A DNA stretch of 64,000 bases from Streptococcus catagoni (GCF_011421425.1 NZ_WPCW01000001.1:496001-560000), one strand, 5' to 3'; shown: positions 30,816 through 41,030, numbered from the stretch's first letter. Numbers and translations: made by a program. The notes: generated by a model not told the origin, from the letters alone.

Positions 30816-31121
30816 ATGACTTATGAACTATGCTTAGAATACGGCACCTACCCCTTAACAGTTACTGATGCTCAACTTGGTGAAGACAAGCAAATACCTG
30901 AATTCATTAAAGAAGATCAGGAATTACTGGATAAATTAGACAAACTAAATACCCTTTTTCATGATCTCTTTTTAACAATTGAAAGTCAGTTCCATTATGT
31001 TGGCCACAATTTTCCTGAAAAAAGACAAGAAATAGAGCAAGTCTACAGTCAAGTTGTTAAAGATTTAAAAGCCAAGTATCCTGACCAAGATATCATCATT
31101 ACCAAACTTCTCATTAGCTAA
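30816..31121 (+). CDS. Small hypothetical protein
   Basis: A 101-residue, rather acidic soluble protein (MTYELCLEYGTYPLTVTDAQ start) with a helical middle section (DQELLDKLDKLNTLFHDLF) and no signal peptide or membrane segment. AAGGAG lies 8 bp before the ATG, and a strong terminator follows, so it is probably a real monocistronic gene. I do not recognise the family. Confidence 0.65.
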   Translation: MTYELCLEYGTYPLTVTDAQLGEDKQIPEFIKEDQELLDKLDKLNTLFHDLFLTIESQFHYVGHNFPEKRQEIEQVYSQVVKDLKAKYPDQDIIITKLLIS

Positions 31122-31127
31122 AAGAAC

Positions 31128-31162
31128 ATTAAAAAGAACGGATTTTTTCCGTTCTTTTTAAT
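31128..31162. terminator. Bidirectional terminator between the small gene and glgP
   Basis: Perfect 14-bp arms ATTAAAAAGAACGG (31128-31141) and CCGTTCTTTTTAAT (31149-31162), with T-rich sequence on either strand. It serves both converging genes. Confidence 0.9.
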
Positions 31163-31170
31163 ATAAACTC

Positions 31171-33435
31171 TTATTTAGAGTGCCAAATATCTTCATTGTA
31201 CTGTTCGATAGTACGGTCAGATGAGAAGAATCCTGCTTTGGCAATGTTATGCACAACTTTAGTCATCCAAAGTTTTTGATCTTCATAGTCAGCTAACATT
31301 TTTTCTTTGACCTCGATATATTCTTCTAGGTCAATCAAAGTCATAAACCAGTCTTTCTGAAGCAGCTCTTTATAGAGACGCTCTAAACGTTCTTTATTTC
31401 CAATGTCAGAGATTTCAGGGCTAACGATAAAGTCAACTGCTTCTTTAATTTGTGGACAAGCATCGTAATAAGACTTAGAAACATAGCTAGCGTCAGCATA
31501 GAGTCCAATAATGGTATCAGAATCTTTACCAAAGGTATAAATATTATCCATACCAGCTAATTCTGCAATCTCAACGTTAGCACCGTCCATTGTTCCAAGG
31601 GTTAAGGCACCATTCAACATGAACTTCATGTTACCTGTACCAGATGCTTCTTTAGAAGCTAGTGAGATTTGTTCTGAAATATCAGTGGCAGGAATCAGGT
31701 GTTCAGCTACTGTCACATTATAGTTTTCAACCAAATGAACATTGAGATATGGGCTCACATCAGGATCATTATTGATTAACTCTGATAAGCAAAGAATTAA
31801 GTGAATGATATCTTGAGCAATGATATAAGCAGGGGCTGCCTTTCCTCCAAAGATAACTGTGATTTTACGTTTTGGAAGGTTGCCTTTTTTGATTTCAAGG
31901 TATTTGTGAATAACATAAAGAGCGTTCATCTGTTGACGTTTGTACTCATGGAAACGTTTGATTTGCGTATCAATGATTGAATTTTCATCCAGATTAATAC
32001 CCTTATTCTCTTTAAGGTAGCGTTTTAAGGCTAATTTATTAGCATGCTTGATGTCTGCTAATTTGTCATGGACAGCTTCTTCATCAGCAAAAGCCATCAA
32101 TTTTTCAAGCTTGGTAGCATCAGTTAGGTAGTCGTCACCAATCAATTCTTTAATGTAGGCCGCTAAATCTTGGTTGGCAAACTCTAACCAACGACGGAAT
32201 GTAATACCATTGGTCTTGTTGTTGAATTTTTCAGGATAAAGGTCATAAAACACTTTTAGTTCACTGTTTTTCAAAATCTCAGTGTGAAGTGCTGCTACTC
32301 CATTAACGCTAGTTGCAAAGTGAATATCCATATGTGCCATGTGCACACGACCTGTTTCATCAATAATCTGAACTGCTGGATCTTTGTGTTCAGCACGGAC
32401 AAGAGCATCTAATTTTTCAATGATGGTCACCAAGTGAGGAACAACTTCATTGAGGTAATCTAAAGGCCATTTTTCAAGAGCTTCAGCCAAAATAGTATGA
32501 TTTGTGTAGCCAACCATAGCCTTCACTACAGAAACTGCTTGATCAAAGTCAAAGCCATGTTTTTCAGTCAAGAGACGGATTAATTCTGGAATGACCATGG
32601 ATGGGTGAGTATCATTGATTTGCACATAAGCATAGTCAGCAAGATCATGCAAGTTTGATCCACGTTCGATAGCTTCATCAATGATCAATTGCGCCGCATT
32701 TGAGACCATAAAGTACTGTTGATAAATACGAAGTAATTCCCCATTTTTGTCAGAATCATCTGGATACAAGAAGAGGGTAAGGTTTTTCTTGATTTCAGTT
32801 TTATCAAATGAAATACCATCTTTAATCAGACCGTAATCAACACCTTCGATATCAAATAAGTTAAGGTAGTTTTTGCTATCACGTTTGTAGCCTAAAACAT
32901 CAAGTCGATCAAGACGAGATTTCAAGGTAAAGTTTTTGAATGGTACATCATATGAAATGCTTGTTGGAACTAACCATGATTGTTCTTCAATCCAGTAGTT
33001 TGGTTCAGCTTCTTGTTGATTATCGACAAAAACTTGTTTAAACAAACCGCAATGATAGTTTAAACCAACACCTTCTCCATTTATTCCTAAACTTGACATT
33101 GAGTCTATAAAGCATGAAGCTAGACGACCTAGTCCACCATTTCCTAAAGATGGTTCCAATTCCACATCTTCTATTTCTGCAATATTTTTCCCTGCAACTG
33201 CCAATTCTTCTTTGACATCTTGGTAGATTCCTAGATTTATCAAATTATTGGAGAGCAATTTACCAATCAAAAATTCTGCAGAAATGTAATAAACTTTTCT
33301 TTTGGCAGTATTTTTAGGTTTTTCTTCTGCTACTGCTTTTACATAATTTAATAAGGAAATATAGAGTTCCTTGTTTGAAGCATCTGCAAGTTTTTTCCCA
33401 TAATTGTTTTCAGTAAATGTTGTAAAATTAGTCAT
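31171..33435 (-). CDS. glgP: Maltodextrin/glycogen phosphorylase
   Basis: This 754-residue PLP enzyme releases glucose-1-phosphate from maltodextrins. The PLP-lysine region reads [18 protein letters not shown] (about 594-611), followed by [10 protein letters not shown]; the N-terminal [18 protein letters not shown] is equally typical. It follows malQ by 15 bp and is read from the MalR-operator promoter ahead of malQ, so its role is maltodextrin use (MalP). Confidence 0.95.
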   Translation of the reverse strand: MTNFTTFTENNYGKKLADASNKELYISLLNYVKAVAEEKPKNTAKRKVYYISAEFLIGKLLSNNLINLGIYQDVKEELAVAGKNIAEIEDVELEPSLGNGGLGRLASCFIDSMSSLGINGEGVGLNYHCGLFKQVFVDNQQEAEPNYWIEEQSWLVPTSISYDVPFKNFTLKSRLDRLDVLGYKRDSKNYLNLFDIEGVDYGLIKDGISFDKTEIKKNLTLFLYPDDSDKNGELLRIYQQYFMVSNAAQLIIDEAIERGSNLHDLADYAYVQINDTHPSMVIPELIRLLTEKHGFDFDQAVSVVKAMVGYTNHTILAEALEKWPLDYLNEVVPHLVTIIEKLDALVRAEHKDPAVQIIDETGRVHMAHMDIHFATSVNGVAALHTEILKNSELKVFYDLYPEKFNNKTNGITFRRWLEFANQDLAAYIKELIGDDYLTDATKLEKLMAFADEEAVHDKLADIKHANKLALKRYLKENKGINLDENSIIDTQIKRFHEYKRQQMNALYVIHKYLEIKKGNLPKRKITVIFGGKAAPAYIIAQDIIHLILCLSELINNDPDVSPYLNVHLVENYNVTVAEHLIPATDISEQISLASKEASGTGNMKFMLNGALTLGTMDGANVEIAELAGMDNIYTFGKDSDTIIGLYADASYVSKSYYDACPQIKEAVDFIVSPEISDIGNKERLERLYKELLQKDWFMTLIDLEEYIEVKEKMLADYEDQKLWMTKVVHNIAKAGFFSSDRTIEQYNEDIWHSK

Positions 33436-33450
33436 TATAGCCTCTTCCTA

Positions 33451-34959
33451 TCAAATTTTTTCGTCATTATTAGCACGACCATAGCGTTCGGTTAGTTCTC
33501 TTAAAAATGTTTTATGCTCTTTTTGTAAATCATCTTTTAGCATACGCCATTGCCAGTTTCCCCCAACTGTGTTTGGTAAGTTCATCCGAGTTTCGGCATC
33601 TTTATCAAGTAAATCCTGCATACATAAGATAGCAATATCACCGACAGAAGCAAAAATGGTTCTAAGCATTGCTTTTGAAATGGGCTCATCATGAGAACGA
33701 CCTATATACTTATCTACAAATCGAGCCTGTTTAACAGTGAGATTTTCATACCAACCATTAACAACTTCATTGTCATGAGTTCCTGTATAAACAACACAAT
33801 TGTTATCATAATTATGAGGCAGATCAAAGCTTTGACTTGTCTCGTCATACAAACCAAACTCTAGAATTTTCATTCCAGGGAAAGCTGTTTCTGCTAGAAG
33901 TTGTCTAGCTCTTTCATCTACATAACCTAAGTTTTCTGCAATGATAGGCAGAGTCCCCAATTTTTCTCGAATTGTTGAAAATAGTTCAAAACCGGGCGCA
34001 GACTCCCAATGACCATTAACAGCCGTTTTATCTCCACTTGGGATTTCCCAAAAATCAGAGAAGCCCTTAAAGTGATCAATACGAACCTTGTCATATAACT
34101 TGCAGCTTTCTTGAATCCTATAAACCCACCAGTCAAAGTTTGTCTTCTTATGGTTTGCCCAATCATAGATAGGATTGCCCCAAAGTTGTCCGTCATCACT
34201 GAAACCATCAGCTGGCACTCCTGCAATGTATATGGGCTTTTTCAGTTCATCCACTTTAAAGAGTTCTGGTTTAGTCCAAACTTCTACACTATCTGCAGCA
34301 ACGTAGATTGGCATATCACCGATAATCTCAATACCATTTGTATTGGCGTAAAGTTTTAGTTCCAACCATTGTTGATAGAAAAAGTATTGACAAACCTTAT
34401 AGTAAAAGATTGTACTAGCCAATTTTTCACGATAGTAGTCTAGGGATTCTGCTTCACGTTTAATAATGGAAAGATCATCCCATTCCTGTAAGGCCTTAAA
34501 ATTAAAGTGTTCTTTAATAGCCATAAATTCAGCATAGTCATTTAACCAAGTAGCTGTTCCTTCAAAAGCAGTTAAGCGTTTTAGGCCATCCTCACTTTTT
34601 AAAAAGTTAGCCACTGCTTTTTCCAGAATTGGACGTCTCTGCTTAAAAATCAAGGCATAGTCAACTTTTTCTGGGTCACTGCCAAAATCCACATTTTCAT
34701 AATCTTCTTTTCGTAAAAAACCACTTTTACTTAAGAGATCGAAATCAATAAAATGAGTATTTCCAGCAATAGCAGAAAACGATTGGTAAGGAGAATCTCC
34801 AAAACTGGTTGTAGACAATGGTAAGATTTGCCAATAGCTTTGCTTTGTTTCTTTTAGAAAATCAATAAAGTCATAGGCAGATTGTCCAAAAGTTCCTATT
34901 CCAAATTTGCCAGGTAAAGAACTGATATGCAGTAAAATACCACTTGCACGTTTATTCAT
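33451..34959 (-). CDS. malQ: 4-alpha-glucanotransferase
   Basis: This 502-residue GH77 amylomaltase transfers glucan segments between maltodextrins. SGILLHISSLPGKFGIGTFG opens the protein; GDMPIYVAADS, KVRIDHFKGF and AENLGYVD carry the catalytic acids. ATG is preceded by GAGGAG. First gene of the malQ-glgP operon, with its own promoter containing the operator at 35001-35012. Confidence 0.95.
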   Translation of the reverse strand: MNKRASGILLHISSLPGKFGIGTFGQSAYDFIDFLKETKQSYWQILPLSTTSFGDSPYQSFSAIAGNTHFIDFDLLSKSGFLRKEDYENVDFGSDPEKVDYALIFKQRRPILEKAVANFLKSEDGLKRLTAFEGTATWLNDYAEFMAIKEHFNFKALQEWDDLSIIKREAESLDYYREKLASTIFYYKVCQYFFYQQWLELKLYANTNGIEIIGDMPIYVAADSVEVWTKPELFKVDELKKPIYIAGVPADGFSDDGQLWGNPIYDWANHKKTNFDWWVYRIQESCKLYDKVRIDHFKGFSDFWEIPSGDKTAVNGHWESAPGFELFSTIREKLGTLPIIAENLGYVDERARQLLAETAFPGMKILEFGLYDETSQSFDLPHNYDNNCVVYTGTHDNEVVNGWYENLTVKQARFVDKYIGRSHDEPISKAMLRTIFASVGDIAILCMQDLLDKDAETRMNLPNTVGGNWQWRMLKDDLQKEHKTFLRELTERYGRANNDEKI

Positions 34960-34992
34960 AAAAGTCTCCTCATAATAGTGTAATTATGATAG

Positions 34993-35021
34993 ATTATAAC
35001 GCAACCGGTTGCACAAGTCAA
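34993..35021 (-). promoter_or_regulatory. malQ promoter with MalR-type operator in the spacer
   Basis: On the minus strand TTGACT (35016-35021), 17 bp, TATAAT (34993-34998). The perfect palindrome GCAACCGGTTGC (35001-35012) fills the spacer, so a bound LacI-family repressor would exclude RNA polymerase. The same design recurs at malX. Confidence 0.85.
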
Positions 35022-35277
35022 TATGAATTGTAAGATATTTAACAAAATTCTTATCTTAAGCATAAAAATTTCAGTTAAAAGCCTTAATTAGCTTAACTTT
35101 TACTAGCTATTTATCATTCATTTTCTTTTCAATCATTGGCTTCCTTTCAATAAATTATAGAAAGATCTTATTACAATAAGAGCAAAGCAGTAGAATGAAC
35201 TTAGCTGCCGCTCATCATATTTAATAAGAAAATAGCAATTATTAAGCAATCGTTTTCCTTGAAATGCAAAAAAATAA

Positions 35278-35300
35278 AACAGAAATTTAGCATTTCTGTT
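35278..35300 (-). terminator. Terminator of malR
   Basis: AACAGAAAT (35278-35286) and ATTTCTGTT (35292-35300) form a 9-bp stem; on the minus strand the T-rich TTATTTTTTT follows. It is ten bases past the malR stop. Confidence 0.85.
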
Positions 35301-35309
35301 TTTCTTTGT

Positions 35310-36329
35310 CTATTTATTTAAATCTCGGATACTTTCTCGAATTTTCAAACTAAATGGGACGAGAATCTTCTGACTTAAAGTTTGCTCATGATTTTTAATG
35401 ATTTCTAAAAGTTGTTTGAAACTTGTCTTGCCTAGATTATCAACATTAATATCAAAAGTGGTTAAGTAAGGATGCAAGAGCTTACTGTAGGTTGAATTAT
35501 TGAAGGTTATGATTGAGATATCATCAGGAACTTTTAAGCCATAAAAAGAGAGTAACTGAATCATCCTAACTGATAGGATATCACCAATAACAATGAGAGC
35601 TGTCGTTTTAAAATCAACTATTGATTTCATCAACTGGGCAACATTCAACGGATCTTGCCGATCAAATAGAAGCATCTGTCGGGAATTCAAACCGAATTTC
35701 ATACAACCCTTTAAATAACCAATATAACGTTCCGAAGCCACTTCTGACTCTAAATCATCAGTAATGAACAAAATATTGCGATGACCTTTACTATATAAAT
35801 GATCAACTGCTGTTTTAGCCATCAATTGATTGTCATTATCAATATAGGTTATGCGGTTTTCATCTCCTTCTGGAGCTCCTACAATTACAAAGGGAATAGC
35901 ATTGGCCATTAAGTATTTACGAACAGGATCATCATGTTCTGAATATAATATGATAAAGCCGTCAACCCGTTTTTGAAGATGCATGAGCTTCACTTGTTCT
36001 TCTAAGGCTTCCACGGTCATAGCCGTTGCTATTGAAACAGTAAAATGATTTTTTTTAGCCTCACTGGTTATGGTTGATAAAATTTGCATGAAAAAAGGTT
36101 CACTCAAACGATCTTGAAAGGTAATGGGAGGAAAGACCAGACCCACATTATGTGTTAGACCACTAGCAAGAATTTGGGCAGCAACATTAGGAACATAACC
36201 CAATTCCGACATAGCTTTTCTGACCTTATCTTTGGTTTTTTGGGAAATAGAACGGTTATCCTTTAAAACCCTACTAACAGTAGAAGGATTCACACCAGCT
36301 TTTTGTGCTACATCTTTTATGGTTACCAT
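35310..36329 (-). CDS. malR: LacI-family maltose operon repressor
   Basis: This 339-residue regulator has an N-terminal helix-turn-helix (MVTIKDVAQKAGVNPSTVSR) and hinge, and a sugar-binding periplasmic-like domain (about 60-335). I chose the ATG at 36329, which has AGAGG 5 bp before it, over the ATG six codons earlier. Placement between malQ-glgP and malXCD, each with a matching palindrome, identifies it as their likely repressor, released by maltose or maltodextrin. Confidence 0.92.
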   Translation of the reverse strand: MVTIKDVAQKAGVNPSTVSRVLKDNRSISQKTKDKVRKAMSELGYVPNVAAQILASGLTHNVGLVFPPITFQDRLSEPFFMQILSTITSEAKKNHFTVSIATAMTVEALEEQVKLMHLQKRVDGFIILYSEHDDPVRKYLMANAIPFVIVGAPEGDENRITYIDNDNQLMAKTAVDHLYSKGHRNILFITDDLESEVASERYIGYLKGCMKFGLNSRQMLLFDRQDPLNVAQLMKSIVDFKTTALIVIGDILSVRMIQLLSFYGLKVPDDISIITFNNSTYSKLLHPYLTTFDINVDNLGKTSFKQLLEIIKNHEQTLSQKILVPFSLKIRESIRDLNK

Positions 36330-36477
36330 TCTTACCTCTTTCATCAATCAGTTTACTATAATTCATAAGCATTTTTTTCCATTATACAATTATCTCCTTA
36401 AAAATCAATAATTTCCTAAAATATTAATTTAATGACTATTACTTGTAATGACACTATTCAAATATTTAAAAAAAGTA

Positions 36478-36506
36478 TTGACATTTTCTGCAAACGGTTG
36501 CATAAT
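36478..36506 (+). promoter_or_regulatory. malX promoter with MalR-type operator in the spacer
   Basis: TTGACA (36478-36483), 17 bp, CATAAT (36501-36506). The near-palindrome GCAAACGGTTGC (36490-36501) occupies the spacer and differs from the malQ site by one base. CcpA-type cre sites look alike, so a second regulator cannot be excluded. Confidence 0.85.
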
Positions 36507-36540
36507 AGATATATAAAATATTCCTTAGGAGGACATAGCT

Positions 36541-37794
36541 ATGAAAGCATGGCAAAAAATTATCGTTGGTAGTGCAAGTTTGACACTTGCTAGTACCTTG
36601 TTAGTAGGTTGTGGAGCTGGTTCAAAAGATAAAGATAAAACAGCTTCTGGTTCTGATGCAAAAACAATTAAACTTTGGGTTCCAACTGGAGCTAAAAAAT
36701 CTTACACTGATATTGTTGCAAAATTTGAAAAAGATTCAGGTTTCAAAGTAAAGGTTGTTGAATCAGAAGATCCAAAAGCACAAGAAAAAATCAAAAAAGA
36801 TGCTTCAACTGCTGCCGATGTCTTCTCGCTTCCTCATGATCAACTTGGTCAACTTGTTGAATCTGGAATTATCCAAGAAGTTCCAAAAGAATACAGTAAA
36901 GAAATTGCTGCAACTGCAACTGACCAAGCTGTCGTGGGTGCCCAATACAAAGGAAAAACTTATGCATTCCCATTTGGAATTGAATCACAAGTCCTTTTCT
37001 ACAACAAATCAAAATTAGCTGCTGAAGATGTGACTTCTTACGAAACCATCACAAGCAAAGCTAGCTTCGGTGGTACTTTCAAACAAGCTAATACCTATGC
37101 TACTGGTCCATTGTTTATGTCCGTTGGAAATACCCTATTTGGTAAAGATGGTGAAGATGTAAAAGGAACTAACTGGGGCAATGAAAAAGGTGTTGCTGTT
37201 CTTAAATGGATTGCAGACCAAGCTTCAAACAAAGGTTTTGTCAGCCTAGATGCTAACAACGTTATGTCTAAATTCGGTGATGGTTCCGTTGCCTCATTTG
37301 AATCAGGTCCATGGGATTATGAAGCTGCTCAAAAAGCAATTGGAAAAGACAAACTTGGCGTTGCTGTTTATCCAAAAGTAACTATTGGCGGCGAAACAGT
37401 TCAACAAAAAGCATTCTTAGGTGTTAAATTATATGCCGTTAACCAAGCCGCTGCTAAAGGTGATACTAAACGTATCGCAGCTAGCTACAAACTGGCTTCA
37501 TATTTAACAAATGCTGAAAGTCAAGAAAATCAATTCAAGACTCGTAACATTGTTCCAGCTAACAAAACTGTTCAAGCTTCTAAAACTGTTCAATCAAATG
37601 AACTTGCTAAGACAGTTATCACAATGGGCTCTTCTTCAAACTATACTGTAGTTATGCCTAAACTTAGCCAAATGGGAACATTCTGGACAGAAAGTGCTGC
37701 TATTCTTAGCGATACTTTCAATGGTAAAATCAAAGAAGGCGACTACCTTGCTAAATTGCAACAATTTGACAAAGATATCGCTGCTACAAAATAA
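36541..37794 (+). CDS. malX: Maltodextrin-binding lipoprotein MalX
   Basis: This 417-residue extracellular receptor delivers maltose and maltodextrins to the MalC-MalD channel. A signal peptide ends in the lipobox LVGC with Cys24 as lipidation site, followed by a Gly/Ser/Lys-rich linker and a MalE-type domain (WVPTGAKKSYTDIVAKFEKD, YAFPFGIESQVLFYNK). First gene of malX-malC-malD. AGGAGG lies nine bases before the start. Confidence 0.95.
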   Translation: MKAWQKIIVGSASLTLASTLLVGCGAGSKDKDKTASGSDAKTIKLWVPTGAKKSYTDIVAKFEKDSGFKVKVVESEDPKAQEKIKKDASTAADVFSLPHDQLGQLVESGIIQEVPKEYSKEIAATATDQAVVGAQYKGKTYAFPFGIESQVLFYNKSKLAAEDVTSYETITSKASFGGTFKQANTYATGPLFMSVGNTLFGKDGEDVKGTNWGNEKGVAVLKWIADQASNKGFVSLDANNVMSKFGDGSVASFESGPWDYEAAQKAIGKDKLGVAVYPKVTIGGETVQQKAFLGVKLYAVNQAAAKGDTKRIAASYKLASYLTNAESQENQFKTRNIVPANKTVQASKTVQSNELAKTVITMGSSSNYTVVMPKLSQMGTFWTESAAILSDTFNGKIKEGDYLAKLQQFDKDIAATK

Positions 37795-37822
37795 GGCTAA
37801 GGCTCTTTACTAATACTATGTC

Positions 37823-37939
37823 AAAACAAGTATAGAGGTGAGTAACTTCTAAAGGCTATCCTGTCTACTCATCTTAGAGGGAGTGGAACTAAGCTCCATT
37901 ATGATCCATTGGGGGCTTGGTCCCACTCCTACTTGTTTT
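37823..37939 (+). ncRNA. Three-way-junction RNA element between malX and malC
   Basis: Three nested helices can form: P1 AAAACAAGTA (37823-37832) with TACTTGTTTT (37930-37939); P2 AGGTGAGTA (37836-37844) with TACTCATCT (37866-37874, one G-U); P3 GGAGTGG (37880-37886) with CCACTCC (37923-37929), extended inwards by AAGC/GCTT. P3 abuts P1 directly. Probably an RNA processing or stability element that keeps malX mRNA abundant relative to malC-malD; function is inference. Confidence 0.6.
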
Positions 37940-37949
37940 TGATCTTACT

Positions 37950-37976
37950 AAGTAGCTAGGTGCTACTTAAATTTTT
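37950..37976 (+). terminator. Weak internal terminator between malX and malC
   Basis: AAGTAGC (37950-37956) and GCTACTT (37962-37968) followed by AAATTTTT. It would lower read-through into malC. Confidence 0.5.
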
Positions 37977-38075
37977 AAGACCTTAAAGATTTACGTAACA
38001 CTTAGCTTTTGACTATTTGAAGAAAAACTTTAGAACACATAGCAAGCTTGTGTCCTAAAACAAAGGAGAACGTTT

Positions 38076-39437
38076 ATGACTCAGTCAAGTTTGACACCAC
38101 AAGTATCCGTAGGAGAAGCCTTAAAAAAAGGTGGATGGGATATTAAACTTTCGGCTATTATCATGGGGTTTGCCAACCTTGCTAATAAACAATTTGTAAA
38201 AGGGACCCTATTTTTAATTAGCGAGATCGTCTTTTTAATTGCTTTTATATCACAAATCATTCCAGCTATTACCGGGCTCTTCACGCTCGGTAGTCAAAGT
38301 CAAGGAATGGTCACAAAAACCATTGATGGCATTAAAATTCAGGTTGCTGTTGAGGGAGATAACTCCATGCTCATGCTTATCTTTGGCTTAGCATCCTTAA
38401 TTTTCTGCCTGGTTTTTGTCTATATTTATTGGTGCAACCTAAAAAGTGCAGGCCGCTTATATTTACTAAAAAAAGAAGGTGCTAAACTTCCTACTTTTAA
38501 AGAAGATTTTGCCACATTAACCAATGGGCGTTTCCATATGACCTTAATGACGATTCCATTGATTGGGGTTCTTCTCTTTACCATCCTTCCTTTAATTTAT
38601 ATGATTTGTTTGGCCTTCACTAATTTCGATCATAATCATCTACCACCAAAATCACTTTTTGATTGGGTTGGACTTGAAAATTTTGGAAGTATTTTTAGTG
38701 GCCGAATGGCTGGAACCTTTTTCCCAGTCCTTTCATGGACCATCATTTGGGCTGTATTTGCTACTGTTACCAACTTCTTCTTTGGAGTTGTTTTAGCTCT
38801 TTTAATTAATACCAAAGGTCTTAAGTGGAAGAAATTGTGGCGCACTATTTTCGTTATTACTATAGCAGTTCCTCAATTTATCTCCCTTTTAATCATGCGC
38901 AACCTTTTAAATGATGAAGGACCAGTTAACTCCTTATTATATCAACTAGGACTGATCAAACATGCTCTGCCATTCTTATCAGATCCTATCTGGGCAAAAT
39001 TCTCCATTATTTTTGTCAATATGTGGATTGGGATCCCCTTTACAATGCTGATTGCCACAGGTATTATCATGAATTTACCTAGTGAACAAATTGAAGCCGC
39101 TGAGATTGATGGTGCAAGTAAGTTCCAAGTCTTTAAATCAATTACTTTCCCACAAATTCTCTTGATTATGACACCAAACCTCATACAGCAATTTATTGGA
39201 AATATCAACAACTTCAATGTTATCTACCTCCTAACTGGTGGTGGTCCAACCAATTCCCAATATTATCAAGCTGGATCGACCGACTTACTTGTTACCTGGC
39301 TCTATAAATTAACAGTAACAGCAGCTGACTACAATCTTGCTTCAGTTATCGGTATCCTCATCTTTGCAGTTTCTGCAATCTTCAGTTTACTTGCCTATAC
39401 AAGAACGTCATCATATACGGAAGGAGTGACAAAATAA
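38076..39437 (+). CDS. malC: Maltodextrin ABC permease MalC (MalF type)
   Basis: This 453-residue permease has the streptococcal N-terminal extension (about 130 residues with two membrane segments) ahead of the MalF-like core. The EAA loop EAAEIDGASKFQVFKSITFP (about 345-364) contacts the ATPase. AAAGGAG precedes the start. No ATPase gene lies in the operon, so it presumably uses the shared MsmK-type ATPase. Confidence 0.94.
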   Translation: MTQSSLTPQVSVGEALKKGGWDIKLSAIIMGFANLANKQFVKGTLFLISEIVFLIAFISQIIPAITGLFTLGSQSQGMVTKTIDGIKIQVAVEGDNSMLMLIFGLASLIFCLVFVYIYWCNLKSAGRLYLLKKEGAKLPTFKEDFATLTNGRFHMTLMTIPLIGVLLFTILPLIYMICLAFTNFDHNHLPPKSLFDWVGLENFGSIFSGRMAGTFFPVLSWTIIWAVFATVTNFFFGVVLALLINTKGLKWKKLWRTIFVITIAVPQFISLLIMRNLLNDEGPVNSLLYQLGLIKHALPFLSDPIWAKFSIIFVNMWIGIPFTMLIATGIIMNLPSEQIEAAEIDGASKFQVFKSITFPQILLIMTPNLIQQFIGNINNFNVIYLLTGGGPTNSQYYQAGSTDLLVTWLYKLTVTAADYNLASVIGILIFAVSAIFSLLAYTRTSSYTEGVTK

Positions 39438-40273
39438 TGAAAAATAAAAGTAGATTTCAACTAGGACTAGTTTATGCTACCCTAACCTTATTATCAATTA
39501 TTTGGCTTTTTCCAATAGTCTGGGTTGTCTTAACCAGTCTTAGAGGTGAAGGAACTGCCTACGTCAACTACTTCATTCCTAAAACATTCACATTGGAAAA
39601 TTATATTAGGCTTTTCACCAATGAATCCTTCCCATTTGGACGTTGGTTCATTAATACCTTCATCGTTGCAAGCTTTACCTGTTTAATTTCAACCTTTATC
39701 ACCGTAGCAATGTCCTACTCATTAAGTCGTATTAAATTTAAACACCGTAATGGCTTCTTAAAATTAGCACTTGTCCTAAACATGTTTCCTGGATTTATGA
39801 GCATGATTGCTGTTTACTATATCCTAAAGGCATTAGGACTAACACAAACCTTAACAGCTCTGGTCTTTGTTTACTCATCTGGTGCTGCCTTAACTTTTTA
39901 CATTGCTAAAGGCTTCTTTGACACCATTCCTTACTCATTAGATGAGTCGGCAATGATAGATGGCGCAAGCAAAATGGATATCTTTTTCAAGATTACCCTG
40001 CCATTGTCTAAACCTATTATTGTTTATACAGCCCTACTAGCCTTCATGGGACCTTGGATTGACTTCATCTTTGCTCAGGTTATACTTGGAGATGCAACAA
40101 GTAAATACACTGTTGCTATTGGTCTCTTCTCAATGCTACAGCCAGATACCATTAACAATTGGTTTATGGCCTTTGCTGCTGGTTCAGTTATTATTGCTAT
40201 CCCTATCACACTTCTCTTTATCTTCATGCAAAAATATTATGTTGAAGGGATCACCGGTGGTTCTGTAAAATAA
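39437..40273 (+). CDS. malD: Maltodextrin ABC permease MalD (MalG type)
   Basis: This 278-residue permease has six membrane segments and the EAA loop DESAMIDGASKMDIFFKITL (about 172-191). It pairs with MalC. Its ATG overlaps the last base of the malC stop (TAATG), so translation is coupled. A strong terminator follows 52 bp behind. Confidence 0.94.
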   Translation: MKNKSRFQLGLVYATLTLLSIIWLFPIVWVVLTSLRGEGTAYVNYFIPKTFTLENYIRLFTNESFPFGRWFINTFIVASFTCLISTFITVAMSYSLSRIKFKHRNGFLKLALVLNMFPGFMSMIAVYYILKALGLTQTLTALVFVYSSGAALTFYIAKGFFDTIPYSLDESAMIDGASKMDIFFKITLPLSKPIIVYTALLAFMGPWIDFIFAQVILGDATSKYTVAIGLFSMLQPDTINNWFMAFAAGSVIIAIPITLLFIFMQKYYVEGITGGSVK

Positions 40274-40325
40274 AAAGAGCGCCTTTCAGATAAAGAAACT
40301 AAGACTCATTTATTTAACAATATAA

Positions 40326-40367
40326 AAAAGCTCCTAGAACTCTCTTAAGAGAATTCTAGGAGCTTTT
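40326..40367 (+). terminator. Terminator of malX-malC-malD
   Basis: AAAAGCTCCTAGAA (40326-40339) pairs perfectly with TTCTAGGAGCTTTT (40354-40367), with a further TCTC/GAGA inside. The insertion sequence begins at its last Ts. Confidence 0.9.
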
Positions 40368-40393
40368 ATGATTTATGTGACTTTCAATCCGTT

Positions 40394-40893
40394 TTGCTCC
40401 GAAGGTGCAAAACAAAAAACCATCCGCTATTGCGGGTGCGCATCGAAAGTTATACTATAAAAAACTCCAAATGCGCTATAATAAAGGTGTTCACCCCTAA
40501 GTATAGACGAAAAGTAATCTATAATCAATATAGAGGAAGTCTGGGAGAAATATTCCAGAGATTGTGTAGCTACAAAGGAGTAGAAATAGTTGAAGGACAT
40601 TTGATGCCAGTTCATGTTCACATGTTAGTAAGCATTCCACCCAGATTAAGTGTGTCAAGTTTCATGGGATACCTGAAAGGTAAAAGTGCACTTATGATGT
40701 TCGATAAACACGCCAACTTGAAATACAAATTTGGTCATCGACACTTTTGGGCTGAAGGATATTATGTCAGTATAGTTGGACTAAACGAAGCCACTATAAA
40801 AAAATATATTCAAGAACAAGAAAAACATGATATAGCACTAGATTCTTGAGTGTTAAAGAATATGAAGATCCCTTTAGGGATCATGGTAAGTAA
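40394..40893 (+). pseudogene. tnpA: IS200/IS605 transposase TnpA, frameshifted
   Basis: The main frame (40394-40849, 151 codons) holds the HUH nuclease motif HVH (residues 74-76, in MPVHVHML) and the catalytic Tyr in IKKYIQEQ (Tyr138), with IPPRLSVSSFMGYLKGKSA typical of the family. At 40844-40846 the frame is lost: the expected tail LSVKEYEDPFRDHGK continues in another frame to a stop at 40893. The N terminus lacks the usual KYHIVF strand (KCAIIKVF instead). Probably inactive in its own right. Confidence 0.8.
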
Positions 40894-41007
40894 TACAAAC
40901 GCCTCTTTGAGAGGCTAGTGACGAGTCAAAAGCAATAAGGCTTGAACAAAGTGAAAGCCAGCGTCTTTAGGCGCTGGCTAGTTATTTGGGCTTACAGCCC
41001 TGGACCA

Positions 41008-41030
41008 AACCACCCGTTTGACGGGTGGTT
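41008..41030. repeat. Right-end hairpin of the IS200 element
   Basis: Perfect 10-bp palindrome AACCACCCGT-TTG-ACGGGTGGTT, the TnpA-recognised structure of IS200-like right ends. Confidence 0.8.
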
